From: Branchiostoma floridae
Lineage: Eukaryota > Chordata > Leptocardii > Amphioxiformes > Branchiostomatidae
DNA length: 64,000 nt
NCBI RefSeq assembly: GCF_000003815.2
Contig: NC_049980.1
Span: 27,280,445-27,344,444, forward strand
Direction: 5' to 3'
The number at the start of each line of letters is the position of its first letter. The first letter of the stretch is position 1. The notes below the pieces were generated by a model. That model was not told the DNA's origin. It did not search any database and saw only the letters and a program-made list of their open reading frames with translations. Positions 12,671 through 24,851 of the stretch are shown here, piece after piece. Both the position numbers and the translations under genes were made by a program.

Positions 12671-12808
12671 GAAGCTGGTCTTGTGGTTAGTGTTGTGATC
12701 TTATAATCTAAAGGCCCAGGGTTCGAATCCCTGGTAGGCTTCATTGTTGTGCGCTTGGAAAAGGCTCGGGTGAAAATGAGTACCTTGCTTCGGTTTGAGA
12801 CTTAGACC
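12671..12808 (+). repeat. tRNA-derived SINE, copy 1
   Basis: A tRNA-like head starts GAAGCTGG and has an A-box-like stretch (TGGTTAGTGTTGTGATC) and a clean B box (GGTTCGAATCC). A 3' GGCTTC can pair with the 5' GAAGC. A shared non-tRNA body follows (TTGTGCGCTTGGAAAAG, GAGTACCTTGCTTCGG). A second copy is at 24713-24851, and the similarity extends upstream of both (CGCCATCGTG, CATTTTGATAAGAAG). It is a SINE rather than a tRNA gene because the stems are imperfect and a body follows. Confidence 0.75.
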
Positions 12809-13888
12809 AAGTTTCAGTTTCTTAAAACCACTCTAGCTTTCGTAATGTTTTTGGGAGAATGTTTTTGATACACCAGTTGTAAAGGTTGAAATCATTTGGA
12901 GAAGGTATGGGGTCGTGGAACTCTAGTTTTTGTTAATTTTGGGGAGAAAATAAATATTTTGGGGAGAAATGTTTTTTCTCCTAAAATGATGCACAAATAT
13001 TGGGGATTTTCGCGCGATCGCATGGAATTACCCATAGTTGATTTTAAAAAATGACGTATATTGCTGGAAAGATAATACTCCAAGGTATTATCAAGCCAAT
13101 AGTAAAGAAAATCGTAAAGTAACAGTATAGTCAAGCCAGTAATCTTCACTGAGATTTTCCCGACATGCAAGGCATAGCTCTCTTGACAATTTGATAAGAA
13201 AAAACACTAAAAACATTCTAAAAACAAATCTCTTGATAGTTTCAAAGAACGCTTGCAGATAAATGTGCAAAAGTTAGGTGTGACGGATCGTTCAGTGTAA
13301 TATAACCAGCTGCTGCCGCGCCGCGTGCCTGCGCCGAAGGGCGGTTACTGACCGGCTATATAAATTTTAGATGCAGATACAGATACACAGATACAGATAA
13401 ATCTGATCTTATGGTCAGGGTTGTGAGATGACGTGAGGTCAGTAAGAAAGGAGATAACCCACATAGTTATCTAAACAAAAACAACAGAGAGAAGGGACGA
13501 AATCTGGGTGAACCGGTTTTATCTGTGTTATTAGTTTGTGTAAGTGGGCAGTCCCAGTGGAGAGCCACATTTTCTTCGAGAGTTTCTCAAGTTAACAAGA
13601 AAACCTCGAAAATCTACTCCTCTCTGATCTGTAAACCGGTATGTTTCTACGCTCTGTTCAAATACATAGTTTTTCAATTCTTTAAAGTTTGTAGATGATG
13701 AAGAGTTCGAGCTTCAATCTTGCATATCAATGAGGTTATCACTACCTCATTTACCCACCCACCTCAACAAATTACGCCAACGCTGGCAAATAGGCGCCAT
13801 ATTTTCCCATTTTGGTATTTTTTTGTCACGTTGTCCATCTCATGAGGGGAAAAATTTCTCGTTTTTTCCCCCCAAAACTCAGGCAATT

Positions 13889-16800
13889 ATGAGCGCGTTG
13901 ATGTCATCCATAAGGTTTACTAGCTGTGACCTTATGTTGTGTTGGAGGCGATGTGTTGGAGCGACATTTACAGAATGCAGACTAAGGACAATGAGTGTGT
14001 GCGCGAAGCGAATGAAGGTGAGGAAACCATTGGATCCGACTGCAGTAGACGACCCGCAGGACACGGACTTCGGCAACTATGACTTCCCCTTCGAGAACCT
14101 GGTTGTGGAGGGAGGTGGGGCCAGGGGAGTGGCGTATATAGGGTCACTGAGGGTAAGGTGTGAGTTCTTGTATCAATGAATATATTAAAGCTTCCAAGTA
14201 CGCGCAAAGTTTTTGTTTGAAATAGATTCCGACGACTTCATACCTTTGACCATGATTTCAGCGACCTCATACCACGAAATATTTACAGCTGTTGTAGATT
14301 TTATGCAAATGAATTGTATATTTAACATAACATAGTTTAGACATGGTAATATTCAACTTGAACTAAATTACACATGTCACAAGTATGAAATTATCATTAA
14401 ACGATTTTGCAATTCTTTGTATTAGTTATGCAAATCAGTTCGCAATTTGCAGTAACAATGGAATTATAGAATTTCTCAGTTCATTATTGAAGTTACATAA
14501 TGTGTAAACATAAGTGTACATCTTTGTCAGATGTGTGCTTAATCAAATGTGTACATCTATCAGCTTTCCTCTATGGAATATTTGGCAAAAACGCCATATG
14601 CAGTTCCAAAATAAATGTTCGGAGCGCCCTAACCCTACCGTACGGTATCTACCACTCAAATGTAAACACAAGCGCTATGTAAAGCTGACAAAACTGCAAC
14701 TTTGCTACTTGTTATGGTCATTGTACTAGTTTTAGGCAGTCAGAGGTTATCGTCAGAAACTTTGGGAAGCACAGGGTACTTCAGTGCAGTGTCTTCTCTA
14801 TCTCTGTAATCAGGTACTGGAATCTACCGGAATCATTAAGAAGATCAAAAGAGTCGCCGGTGTGAGCGCAGGATCGATGCTCGCGACGTTCGTGGCCCTG
14901 GGGCTCCGGTCGGCGGAGGTAGCCGAGGTGACAGGCGGGGATCTGAGCGAGATAGCTGCTGATGGTATGCTATGACTTTTTTTGATTAAGTGTTATAATA
15001 CCATTTGTAGTTAACAAAAGAAATAAAAAGAAGAAGAAAACCACAATTCGTTTGAGACTAGTGTATAATCATAGTGCTGTATTTTTGTCCAAAGGCCACA
15101 AGCTTAAGCATGATGATGTCACCTTTCAAATGAATTTGGTTTAATTCTGTTTTTCATGGATTCACTGTCATTATATGAAAAAGCTGGTATCTAGTAACGC
15201 TTAAACAACTAACCTTTATCCGCGGGTTAACTTATGTGCGTTTTTTCAAAAGCGGGGTATTTAGGGATATTATGTCGACGGACGGCGGTTCTAAACTGCA
15301 ATATCTTCAAAATATTTGAAGTTTGGAACCACCGGCCGTCGACTTGATATCCCTAAATACTCTGCTGTTAAGAACAACGGATAAAGGTTACCCGTGGATA
15401 AAGGTGAACTAGCGTTACATTGTGACGTATCTTGCACTGTCTTGTAGGAGGAATTCTCCAGACCCTGAAGAAGCCATTCAACTTGTACTGGCGCTACGGC
15501 TGGGAGACGGGCACCAGTTTCAACACCTGGTTCGGAGGTATTGTAGAGAGGTTCACGCGTCAGGGTGACCAACCTGGGAACCCTGATCTCACCTTCAAAC
15601 AGGTATGTCAAAACGTGCGAACGTGCAAGGCTTGAGCCCCCTACCAGTTTGCTCTGTAACCGTAGCAGCAAATATTTTTGGATAACTGAACAAAAGAACA
15701 ACGAATTTTTATGATATACGGTGTGCAAGTTGCCTAGTTTCTATTTGCGTTTCATTTGTATGAAGTGACTGGAAAAGATGGCTTGGCTATGATTGTTGTG
15801 ATCTATATGATGTCCCTTTCTGAGTAAAATGTACGAAGTTCTGGGACGAAATTGATGGTTTTTGTATTATGTAACTCTTATTAGTAATGAATGCCTATGA
15901 ATCAGCCTGTCTCAACACGGCATTGTGTTTCAGCTACACAGAATGAATGGAGTAGAACTCTGTATTGTGGTGACGAACTTGACTCAGATGACAGAAGAGT
16001 ACTGCCACGTCAAGACCACACCAGACCTGCCCATCCGCAAGGCTGTCAGGATGTCCATGTCCATTCCAGGTTTGGGATTCGTTTCTTATTGATCAACAAA
16101 TTGATGTATATGACACAAAGATGATGCACTTAAGCTAATATCAAACATCACCTCTGAAAATAAAAATTGTAGCTGACAAAGACAATAACAATAACAAGTA
16201 TATCAGAGCATTTGGGTTGGGTAGTCCAAGATGGTATAACAAGATCATACTTGTAAGTTGTCAAGTTGTAAGTTGAAGAAATTAGCAAGTAATTCAGTCA
16301 AGTATAAAACGTTTGTTGTACTTGTCAAATTCGCTCTCGAACAAAATGCTTCTCCTCTCTCAGCCTTGGCACAAGAATGTTATGCTCACTACCTAATATG
16401 AACTTTGCTAGTTTCGAGATTTTCCAAAATTGAGTACTAACATAAAGTTATGGTCTTCCATTGTATTTGACTAGGACTGTTCCAACCTGTGTTGACTGAC
16501 TATCATGGAGACGAGGCGTTCTACGTTGACGGGGGTGTGATCTGTAACTACCCACTCCACTCCTTCGATGGTAGGTACATCCCATGTTATTAAATATGAT
16601 TTCCGATAACGGTATGGTTCTTTTATATAGTTTAATAGTTTTTGACGATTTAAACATTTTTGCATTGTCTGGCATTGGTTCTTTATTTGCAGGATACTTT
16701 TCCCTACATATATTGCTGTCATGTCTTAGTAGGGCGGCTAGGGCCTCATCAAAAATTAGTAACTAGACATAAGTAAGCATCCCTGGCTATTCCGGAAACA

Positions 16801-19800
16801 GAAATGAATGAAATTAATAGATTCGAAATGCAACACTACCTGCCTTTAGCTGGTTAAAGGCTATGGAACTATACTTCACCATGCTGGAAAAAATAAAGAC
16901 ATCACTTGATACGATTGACATGGTTCGTTTGAAATACAAAATGGGTTCTCTGCATTGAAAAAAAATCCTGTGACTTTCTTTGTCGTCTAGGCTGGTGGCT
17001 CTCCATGCAGGAAGAAGATTCGTTCTTCAATAGGTTAGATGACCTGGCCCATCTCAGCAAGAGTATGCATCGCTCCAACCGCTTCGAGCCCGTCAACCCG
17101 AAAACGATCGGACTCATGCTGGTAGGTGTCAATGCCTGGCTAATTCTATAATAATGGTCTAGGTATGTTTTCGTGGAACTCTAGTTTGTATCTGATTGTT
17201 GTCTGCCCTACAAATGGACCGTGTAGGATCGCCTTGGCCATGATTGAATGCGTATGTTCCTAAAATGATGCCATGTGTTTTTTACTAGTATTCAGAGCAC
17301 GACATTGAGCAGTACCAGCAGGTTCTGTGTGATCGTCTGACGCAGGAGGAAAGACAGTACGAGAAGGAAAGGCCTGACACTCCGACAGCCAGGTCAGGAG
17401 AACTTCATGTTCTTTCGTTAGTCAAAAATGGGACAAACATAAAACAATCTACTTTGGTTGACTATATTCTAGTTGTTTCTGTTCCAATTTAAATGTAAAA
17501 TATCATTAGAGAAAGCAATTTTCGTCGGTAGGATATCCAATTCCAACCCATTATGGTAATCTAGGCACTTCGTTCTATGATTTTATAGCTACAATAAGTC
17601 GGATATCGAAAGGAAATCACATAAGTTTTCTAATGGTATATAGTACAGAAACAACGAAAAAAGTCATGATCAACCACAGTCAAGTTTTCAAATTATTTGT
17701 GTGTAAGTTTTTTCAGGAACAAAGTCTTAAGTAAAACGTTTGCCAATGTATACAGAGAGTATCAAGACAAGAGGACTCTTCAAACAGTCGAGGCCATGAA
17801 GAATAGGAAGAAAATCCGGGGCCTCGTCGACAAGTTTCTGACCAGTCTGAAGGCCCAAAACAAAGACCACACATCGACTGTCAGTAGGGAGGAACTACGC
17901 AGAGCTTTTGCAGAGGTATCGTAGTGATACATTAGTAAGTCTTTATCCGTGTAAAGGTCGTGATGTTCCATAGCTTTTATGAACAAGTAATAGCATAGTC
18001 TGAACAAGGAGGTTAACCTCCTTGGTCTAAAAAAACCTTTAAACCTATAGATATCAACCTGGAACAAAGTAAAGAAACGAGAAGACAAAATAATTGCTTC
18101 GTCTAGGGTGCAATGCCATTCGACAGACGTTTTGTCACTTCAAACATATTCTCTCCTGGCAGGCAGGAAACAGCTCTCTGACTGACACAGAAAAGGAGAA
18201 GCTGTTTGGGAAAGCATACTCCGTAGAACAACTCTTCGATCAAATGGACACTGACGACGATGAAAAGGTCTGTGATATTCAGATGAAATTTTGTTTCAAC
18301 ATGCATATGTTATACATACATATTTATAACACTGATGTTACATACATAAGTTTTACTGATTCTTGCGAGTTGTGACAATATGCTGCATACGTTGCGTTCA
18401 TTTTTCAGTCAGAGAACACTTATCATGAGCTTCAACCAAGGTTCGTAGAAATCTCCGAGGTCTGCCAAAGTATCTGGCTTGTCAGGATCTTTTATTTAGT
18501 GAGGCCTTACTCTCTCTTATTACATGTAAAGCTGACCTACCAGGAGGTTCACGAGTTCTTCACCAATAGAGGCTTCAGCTGGCTGACTCAGGGTATGGAA
18601 GAGAAGAGGAAACTTGTCTCCAGTCTCACGGACTACACCTTGAAGTACATGCGTCTCATCCAAGTCCTCGGGAAGAAAGTGTACCACAAGGTGCGTGGCA
18701 AATGACCTACGTTTCCTTTTTTCGTTAGGCCATATTGATTTGATAATATGGATGACATCCTCTGAGAATCCAAAAACTGAAGCAAGCGTGCGAATAAAAT
18801 AAAAGTTGCCATCATTATGAAATCAAAGTGGTCAGGAACTTCCTGACAGGAAGGTTAAAAATAACTGAGCACACAGAATATAGTATCAAACAGTAGATTC
18901 TTAATTTTTGTTCTTTCACATCTTCTTCGAGCTTGTAATATTCTATGACAGTAGTTTAAGGTTTCCGATATTTATGTTGCAATCCACGGCATAAATTTGG
19001 TTATTTTGAAGCTGCTTTGTACGATTTTTGGAGAATGGTTGAAAACTTTTTTTTCTTTGGAAGCGGCCGAAAAATTATGCGCGCGCGGATGTCATCCATA
19101 TGATCAAATCAACATGGCCTTCTGTGCTTATGCTTGTGTACTGTACAAAACGGAACAGTGTTACAATAAAGCATTATACGAAGGCTCAAGGCTTTATAAC
19201 AAGCGTTTACTCTGTATCGTTAAGTCTCTGAAAGGTCCTAGGTTGATGCACATCGATGGAAACATGGCTTTGTTTTGGTTCTACATCCTTTAAAGAGTCA
19301 GTCGTTTATTACAGACGTTTATCAAAAACTGATAAATGATTTTGAAAAGTCTAGTACGTGACTTAAACAGATTGGCCAGTCAGGGGTTGTATGTATGTCC
19401 TTTTGGACATCAATCGTTGCAAAAAAACCTTTATGCCTAGAAAAGCAGGAATTGGCCTCACTGTAATCTTCGATCATTATCGAATCTTATAACTCACTGG
19501 AATCCATGGTTGACTTTGTGTCAGGCTGACGACATGGAGAGGACCATAGGAGTGGACAGCGACTACGTGAGGACAACAGACTTTCAGCTGGAGGACGAGG
19601 ATAAAATGTTCCTCTATAAGGTAATTCTAGCGATGCATCATTATCATTATTATTGTCACTGGTGTGGGTCACGATGAATAACGATACTGGAATATAGGAC
19701 TCACTAGATAAACCATACTATCGTAATTGTCTGTTAAAATCTGACATAAGAACATTCATGAACATCTCTTGAATGAGATATTATTGGTATGAGACAATGA

Positions 19801-19948
19801 ACATTTTCTCCTCATGCATGTACAGCGAGGAGCCACCGGTGTTCGAGCGTTCCTGCGGACGTACATCGCAAAGAACAACCTCAAGCCCGCGGTGTCTGCC
19901 GGGAAGAACGTCCCTGCTCAGAAAAATGTCATCGCGCAGGAAAACTGA
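13889..19948 (+). CDS. Patatin-like phospholipase with EF-hand
   Basis: Twelve exons join in frame: 13889-14152, 14814-14964, 15448-15602, 15934-16069, 16475-16570, 16991-17121, 17289-17392, 17717-17915, 18163-18267, 18532-18690, 19525-19620 and 19826-19948, giving about 572 residues. Patatin features are all visible: the oxyanion loop GGGARG at residues 75-80, the nucleophile elbow GVSAG with Ser106, and the dyad Asp254 in DGG. This is the Ser-Asp dyad of patatin/cPLA2-type lipid acyl hydrolases, so hydrolysis of phospholipid or acylglycerol is expected. A canonical 12-residue EF-hand loop at 441-452 (DTDDDEKLTYQE, with acidic residues at 1, 3, 5 and 12) is split by an intron at residue 447. 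No signal peptide or membrane segment is obvious. The start is uncertain: Met at 13889 is the first reasonable one, and 13990 is an alternative. Confidence 0.87.
15190..15419. repeat. Fold-back element in lipase intron 2
   Basis: The ends mirror each other: CTAGTAACGCT on the left and AACTAGCGTTAC on the right, with CCTTTATCC against GGATAAAGG. The core arms GGTATTTAGGGATAT and ATATCCCTAAATACT enclose TCGACGG / CCGTCGA. It lies wholly inside the intron between exons 2 and 3. Confidence 0.7.
18727..19120. repeat. TIR element, AGGCCAT family, copy 1 (lipase intron 10)
   Basis: Terminal inverted arms of about 35 bp: GGCCATATTGATTTGATAAT then ATGGATGACAT on the left, and ATGTCATCCATATGATCAAA then TCAACATGGCC on the right. 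The interior has no long open frame with transposase features. A second copy is at 21151-21543; decayed pieces lie near 54411-54560 and 61905-61940. Confidence 0.75.
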
Positions 19949-21150
19949 CAATTGGCTCTGAACAATTATGAATCATTGTATTTCAATGTTTCATAGGAAG
20001 TATAATCTATTTTATCGTATATATATTATGTAGTACTAGTATTAGAACTGCCGTGCTACAAAAATTCCAAGGATTGTTAACCTTTGTGATGGTTCCTGGT
20101 GATGGTAACGTTCTGGGAATGGGTATTATTTGGTAAGGTATTTGATTATTGTGAAGAAATCATCGGGCAACATGAATCATTACTTGGGTCAGTATAGTGA
20201 AGTCTTTACTGTACTTTTGAGATCCGGTTTTATGGTATCTTCAGTCTTTGAATTTTAATGCCAATGTTTTCTGTTGTATCCAGATTTAGAGGTTTATGAC
20301 AAATACAGCTTTTAACCTTCATTCACAAATGTATATTATAGTAACCACACGAAACGAATATTTAAGCAAACTTTCCAATATCTTAGCAAAGTTATGGTAT
20401 CGTACTGAAGACCACTGATGCAACAGTTCCCTTTGCGATGACGAGCTTGTAGCACGATTCAAAAGATACTATTTACTTGGTCGTAAAACAAGCTCACACG
20501 AGACCAAAACAGCGTGGTTTAATCATGTTACACAACTTGTGAAAGTGTAAAGCAGTATCCATTTATTGGTGATAAAGAGTTGATTGCTGTGATTGTGATA
20601 AAGACAACAGGAATCAAGGCGGCCGAAACACACACTGGCAGAAAGCCCACGTCTATATACAATGCTCGGTATCCTGGCAGTAACTAGAATTTGTCGGGAG
20701 TCGATTGGAAACGTTTCGTAGTCCGCCATGACTCGTGCACGATTCCGGATCCGCCGCAGGATCCGGACCATTTCGTACTATGCATATTATTCTCGCAAGT
20801 GTAAAACAATTAGCTCACAGCATGAACAGCAAGGAAATCAGAAATGGCCTATCCTTACCGCTTTGTGATTCTTCCAATCGTACCAGAAATGGTATCAGCA
20901 CATAGGATGTATAGAAACACTGCATTGAAATGACGTACACAGACAGGCAACGCAAGGCAAACAGGCCATCGATGAAGTCACCAACAATTTTCCAAAAAGT
21001 ACCATAACATCACTAAGTGGGAGGTTAAGGCCCCCTCTCACTTCCTGGGGAACAACAAGGCGGAAGGTTGGGCAATAAAACACGTGCCAGAGGGGACATT
21101 AGACAGGTGCTGTGATATACGAACACGTCATGACCAGTAGGCAAGGACAA

Positions 21151-21543
21151 GGCCATGTTGATTTGATAATATGGATGACATACGCGCGCGCATCAATTTT
21201 CGGCCGTTTCCAAAAAAAAAATTCAGCCATACTCTAAATCGTACAAAGAAGCTTCAAAATAAGCAAATATATGCCGTGGATTGCAAAAACAAACATCGGA
21301 AAACGCATACTAGTGCCATAGAACATTACAGGTCAAAGAAGATGTAAAAGAACAAAAATAAAGAATCTATTGTTTAGTATACTATATTCTTTGTGATCCG
21401 TCCTTTCTTCAACCTTCCTGACCACCTAGATTTCATAATGTAGGCAACTTTTTTTTTATGGTCAATTTTTTTTTATTCGCACGCTCGCATCAGTTTTTTG
21501 GACCCCAAGGGGATGTCATCCATATAGTCAAATCAACGTGGCC
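21151..21543. repeat. TIR element, AGGCCAT family, copy 2
   Basis: Left arm GGCCATGTTGATTTGATAAT then ATGGATGACAT; right arm ATGTCATCCATATAGTCAAA then TCAACGTGGCC. The interior is a reverse-orientation relative of copy 1: the words for the fused CGCGCGC, CGGCCG and ATGCCGTGGATTGCA appear on the opposite strand. Confidence 0.75.
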
Positions 21544-21861
21544 TAACTACCATCTCCTTGGGTATCACCGAGGTAGAAGACTAATCAACAGAGCAATACA
21601 ACGTGTGGTAATATATCACCAGATGGGGCATTCGACAGGTGTTTGGATACATAAAAAGGTCATGGCATACACAAATGTAGATGAAAAGGTCATGGGGCAC
21701 ATTAAAAGGTTACGGCAGACTTTATGGAACAACACAGTCTGAGCGGGTCACTCCTTGGTCCTACACAGCCCGTGGACGTACTACAGCACTTTGATTATAA
21801 CACAGAAGGTGAAGTGTCTGTAATAAAATGAGTCTAGTATGTCTAACTTTTTTACCTACTG

Positions 21862-23770
21862 CTAAAAGGTCCCATAGAATTTTGAGCCCGTAGGCCACAG
21901 CCGTACAGACAACCGGTTAAGATCCAACCACACAACGTTGAAACGGACAATTACCTTAGTTGACTGAGCTCGTGTCCCGTACATGTATTTTTAATGGACG
22001 AATGCCGCTGGGGACTAGCGTGATACAAACGCCCCTTGGTACAGGTCACAGAGAGTCCATGGTCAGGGAGGACTGCTCATCTAGAGAGTGCTGGTGAGCA
22101 TGTAGTGTCTTTTCATACCCTTTGTTCACTTCTTAAGTACACATCTTGGATGGAATTTTTGCGGCTTATTGCGTACCTCTTTCTGTTTATATATAAGGCC
22201 CCCTTTCCACTTGACGGCGCTCTCACCGTGCTCTCGCTGCGATGGAAAATTGGCCAGAGCGCAGTGACGCCAGAAAATCTGCTCTAGTGGAATCTTTCCG
22301 GTCAGACTCACTCTCAGCGCGACAAAAGCTCAAATGTCAGCATCTTTTAATGAGCTACCAGAGATTCTAAAGATTACTCAACGAATTTCAGAGATAAGGA
22401 ACGAATCTTTTGACGTTTTGCGTATTTTGTTATCTTTGAAGTCATCCTTTCATGTCTTACATGATATTCAGAGCATAAAATCAAGGCTGTAAACAATTCC
22501 AATTCTGGTCACTGTACAGTCACTTAGCCTGAGTCTAAGTTTATATTGTTTTTGGATTGATAGAACAATTCACTTCACAACTGAAAGAAAACAATCAAAT
22601 TTCATGCACAAATTACTACATAGAATTCTGCCATGTAACAACAATCTTTATAAGTGGAAAAATAGCTTCCCCTCTTTGCAACATTTGCAAGATAACAGAG
22701 AACGAGGAACACATGTTCTTTAGTTGCGCCAGGATGGAAAACATTTGGGAAAGAGTTGAGAGACTACTGTATGTGATCAAGACTTGTTATATATATATAT
22801 ATAAAAAATTATATAGCCGTATGATAACGTTGTAAAGCCACGGTCGTACAAGCAACCTCACAAAGTGGAAACGATGACCTTAGCTGACCAAAGATGTGTC
22901 CTTAAGCTGACCGACAACCTGGAACAGGTATGCGTTTAAGACAGGAATACCGCTGGGGTTAAGCGTAATGCAAACGCCCTTTGTAAAATGTCACAGAGAG
23001 TTCCAAATGTACGCGAAATGAAATCATCTCGAAATTAGATGCATTTACCACGATGTCCAGAGAACGTGTGATCCGGAGCTGCAAAACGACGTTCACAATA
23101 ATGCCCGAGATGTGAAAAAAAAAGTGAAAAAAAGACGTCACCGAGAGTTCCAGAAGCACTACTCCCCTAGAGAGTACTGGTGAACATCGAGGTGAGTGTC
23201 TTTTCATACCTTTCGTTCACTCTTGAACAGCCGTTAAATTTTCAAGAATATATCTTGACTGGACATTTTTCCGCCTTATTGTGTACCTCTGTCTGTTTAT
23301 ATATAAGCTGTCTCATTGTGCTGGGTTGTGGCTTACTAAGGTGAGACACCGACACCGCCCGTGGACGTTTTTCAATAAGGTGAGTCTAGTATGTTTACCA
23401 CTTTACCTGCCACTAAGAGGTCCCATAGAATTGCAATGCCGTAGGTTAACACTAAAAAAGACACAACAGTGCAGACTGAGCCTGTTAAGATCAAACCACA
23501 CAACGTTGAAACGGACAATGACCTTAGTTGACTGAGAGGCTCGTGTGTGTCCCGTACATGTATTTTTTGGCGAATGCCGCTGGGGGGCTAGCGTGATACA
23601 AACACCCCTTGGTATGGGTCACAGAGAGTCCATGGTCAGGGATGACTGCTCATCTAGAGTGTGCTGGTGAGCATGTAGTGTCTTTTCATACCTTTTGTTC
23701 ACTCTTCAAGTAGACATCTTGGTTGGACATTTTTGCGACTTATTATGTACCTCTTTCTGTTTATATATAA
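21862..23770. repeat. Three diverged direct copies of a roughly 350-400-bp unit
   Basis: Copies lie at about 21862-22196, 22830-23310 and 23402-23770. Each runs through GGTCCCATAGAATT or its equivalent, ACAACGTTGAAACGGACAAT, GAATGCCGCTGGGG, CACAGAGAGTYCC, GTGTCTTTTCATACC and CTGTTTATATATAAG. The second is the most diverged. No coding content is recognised. Confidence 0.6.
22557..22775 (+). pseudogene. LINE reverse-transcriptase C-terminal remnant
   Basis: One reading frame shows KLLHRILPCNNNLYKWKN, a motif typical of the region after the reverse transcriptase of non-LTR retrotransposons. A second frame then continues with CNICKITENEEHMFF and SCARMENIW, the zinc-binding C-x2-C ... H-x3-4-C motif at the end of such proteins. 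The switch of frame near 22670 shows it is broken. Only about 70 codons survive and no 3' tail is evident. Confidence 0.6.
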
Positions 23771-23803
23771 GTTGTCTTATTGTGCTGGGTTGTGTCTTAT
23801 ACA

Positions 23804-24042
23804 CCCCCTTTCCACCGAGACGGCGCTCTCGCCGCGCTTTCTCTGCGATCGCTAAAATTTGACAGATCGCTCAACGGATTGTATAGAAAAGCAACGAATC
23901 CTTTTACTCCCTCTGCGCTTTGTTGTCTTCTCGGTCGCACTTATACATTTTGTATGATATACTCAGTATGAAAGTGAAGGTTACACATATCCTATGTAGG
24001 TCGCAGTCGCAGCGCGATCGCCGTCTAGTGGAAAGGGGGCCT
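23804..24042. repeat. MITE with CCCCCTTTCCAC ends
   Basis: Left end CCCCCTTTCCACCGAGACGG and right end CCGTCTAGTGGAAAGGGGGCC are inverted copies. Single related ends occur at about 22196 (GGCCCCCTTTCCACTTGACG) and 40176 (GGCCCCCTTTCCACCGGAC), so the family has at least three insertions in the window. Confidence 0.65.
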
Positions 24043-24045
24043 TTA

Positions 24046-24355
24046 AGGTGGGGTCACACCTGCGTATATATTTAAGTCCGTATGAGGCGCTCATGGGAAT
24101 ATTTGCCTCCACCAGGCTCCACAGGTCGTTGTAAAAATAATAGAAATTGGACAAATGTAAACAGGTAACATGTCGGACGAGTTAGCTGGGTCGCTAACCA
24201 TACTTCTCGATCAGCTAACTCATCTGGCATGTTATGAATCTATATTTGTCCAATTTGTACTATTTTCCCCGCGACCTGTGGGTCCTGGTAGAGACTAAGA
24301 GCTTCATACGCACCTCAAACGTACTTGAATATATACGCATGTGTGACCCACCTTT
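24046..24355. repeat. Long fold-back element
   Basis: The two halves mirror each other over about 140 bp. GGGGTCACACCTGCGTATAT on the left faces ATATACGCATGTGTGACCC on the right; ACCAGGCTCCACAGGTCG faces CGACCTGTGGGTCCTGGT; TTGGACAAATGTA faces ATATTTGTCCAA. A one-armed relative lies at about 2800-2960. Confidence 0.75.
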
Positions 24356-24712
24356 ACTAGGTGGCTTCCGTAACGTTGTTGTAGCAGTATATTGCTATAG
24401 CGCCATCGTGTACACAAACCCACTGCGAACAGTCTATTTTCTCTTTACCGCGAATTGAAATCACCGCGAAATTGAATATGTCTCAACCATTAAATGTCAA
24501 CCTGAAATACTAAATTAAACCATTAAATGTCAACCTGCATGCAAATTACGTTAGGGGTCAGACTGGACTGTCATTGTCAAACCGGTTTTATCAAAATTTA
24601 TGGCGCCCGCTGCGAATATACTCCAAGAAGTAAACAGAGACTCAGGCATAGAGACTCCCAAGTTTCCTGCTCGAGGTAAAACATAGATGTGTGAATATCA
24701 TTTTGATAAGAA

Positions 24713-24851
24713 GAAGCTGGTCTTGTGGTTGGTGTTGTTGATCTTATAATCTAAAGGCCATGGGTTCGAATCCCTGGCAGCCTTCAATGTTGTGCGCTTG
24801 GAAAAGAGTACTGGTGAAAACGAGTACCTTGCTTCGGCTAGGGACTTAGGC
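24713..24851 (+). repeat. tRNA-derived SINE, copy 2
   Basis: Same head and body as the copy at 12671-12808: GAAGCTGGTCTTGTGGTT, the B box GGTTCGAATCCC, TTGTGCGCTTGGAAAAG and GAGTACCTTGCTTCGG, with scattered substitutions. Confidence 0.75.

Larger units (their letters stand above)
9208..13888. other. 3' UTR and intergenic interval
   Basis: The epimerase 3' UTR probably runs to about 10,010, just past AATAAA at 9992-9997. After it I see AT-rich DNA, a relative of the 34127-34326 TIR element at about 10513-10590, a diverged tandem repeat at about 11320-12280 and a tRNA-derived SINE at 12671-12808. The upstream edge of the lipase gene (13300-13888) has no clear core promoter word. I find no supported gene. 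Confidence 0.5.

Noticed and set aside
12671-12745. A genuine tRNA gene
   Set aside because: Good B box, but the acceptor and anticodon stems pair poorly and a SINE body follows; a second copy shares the body.
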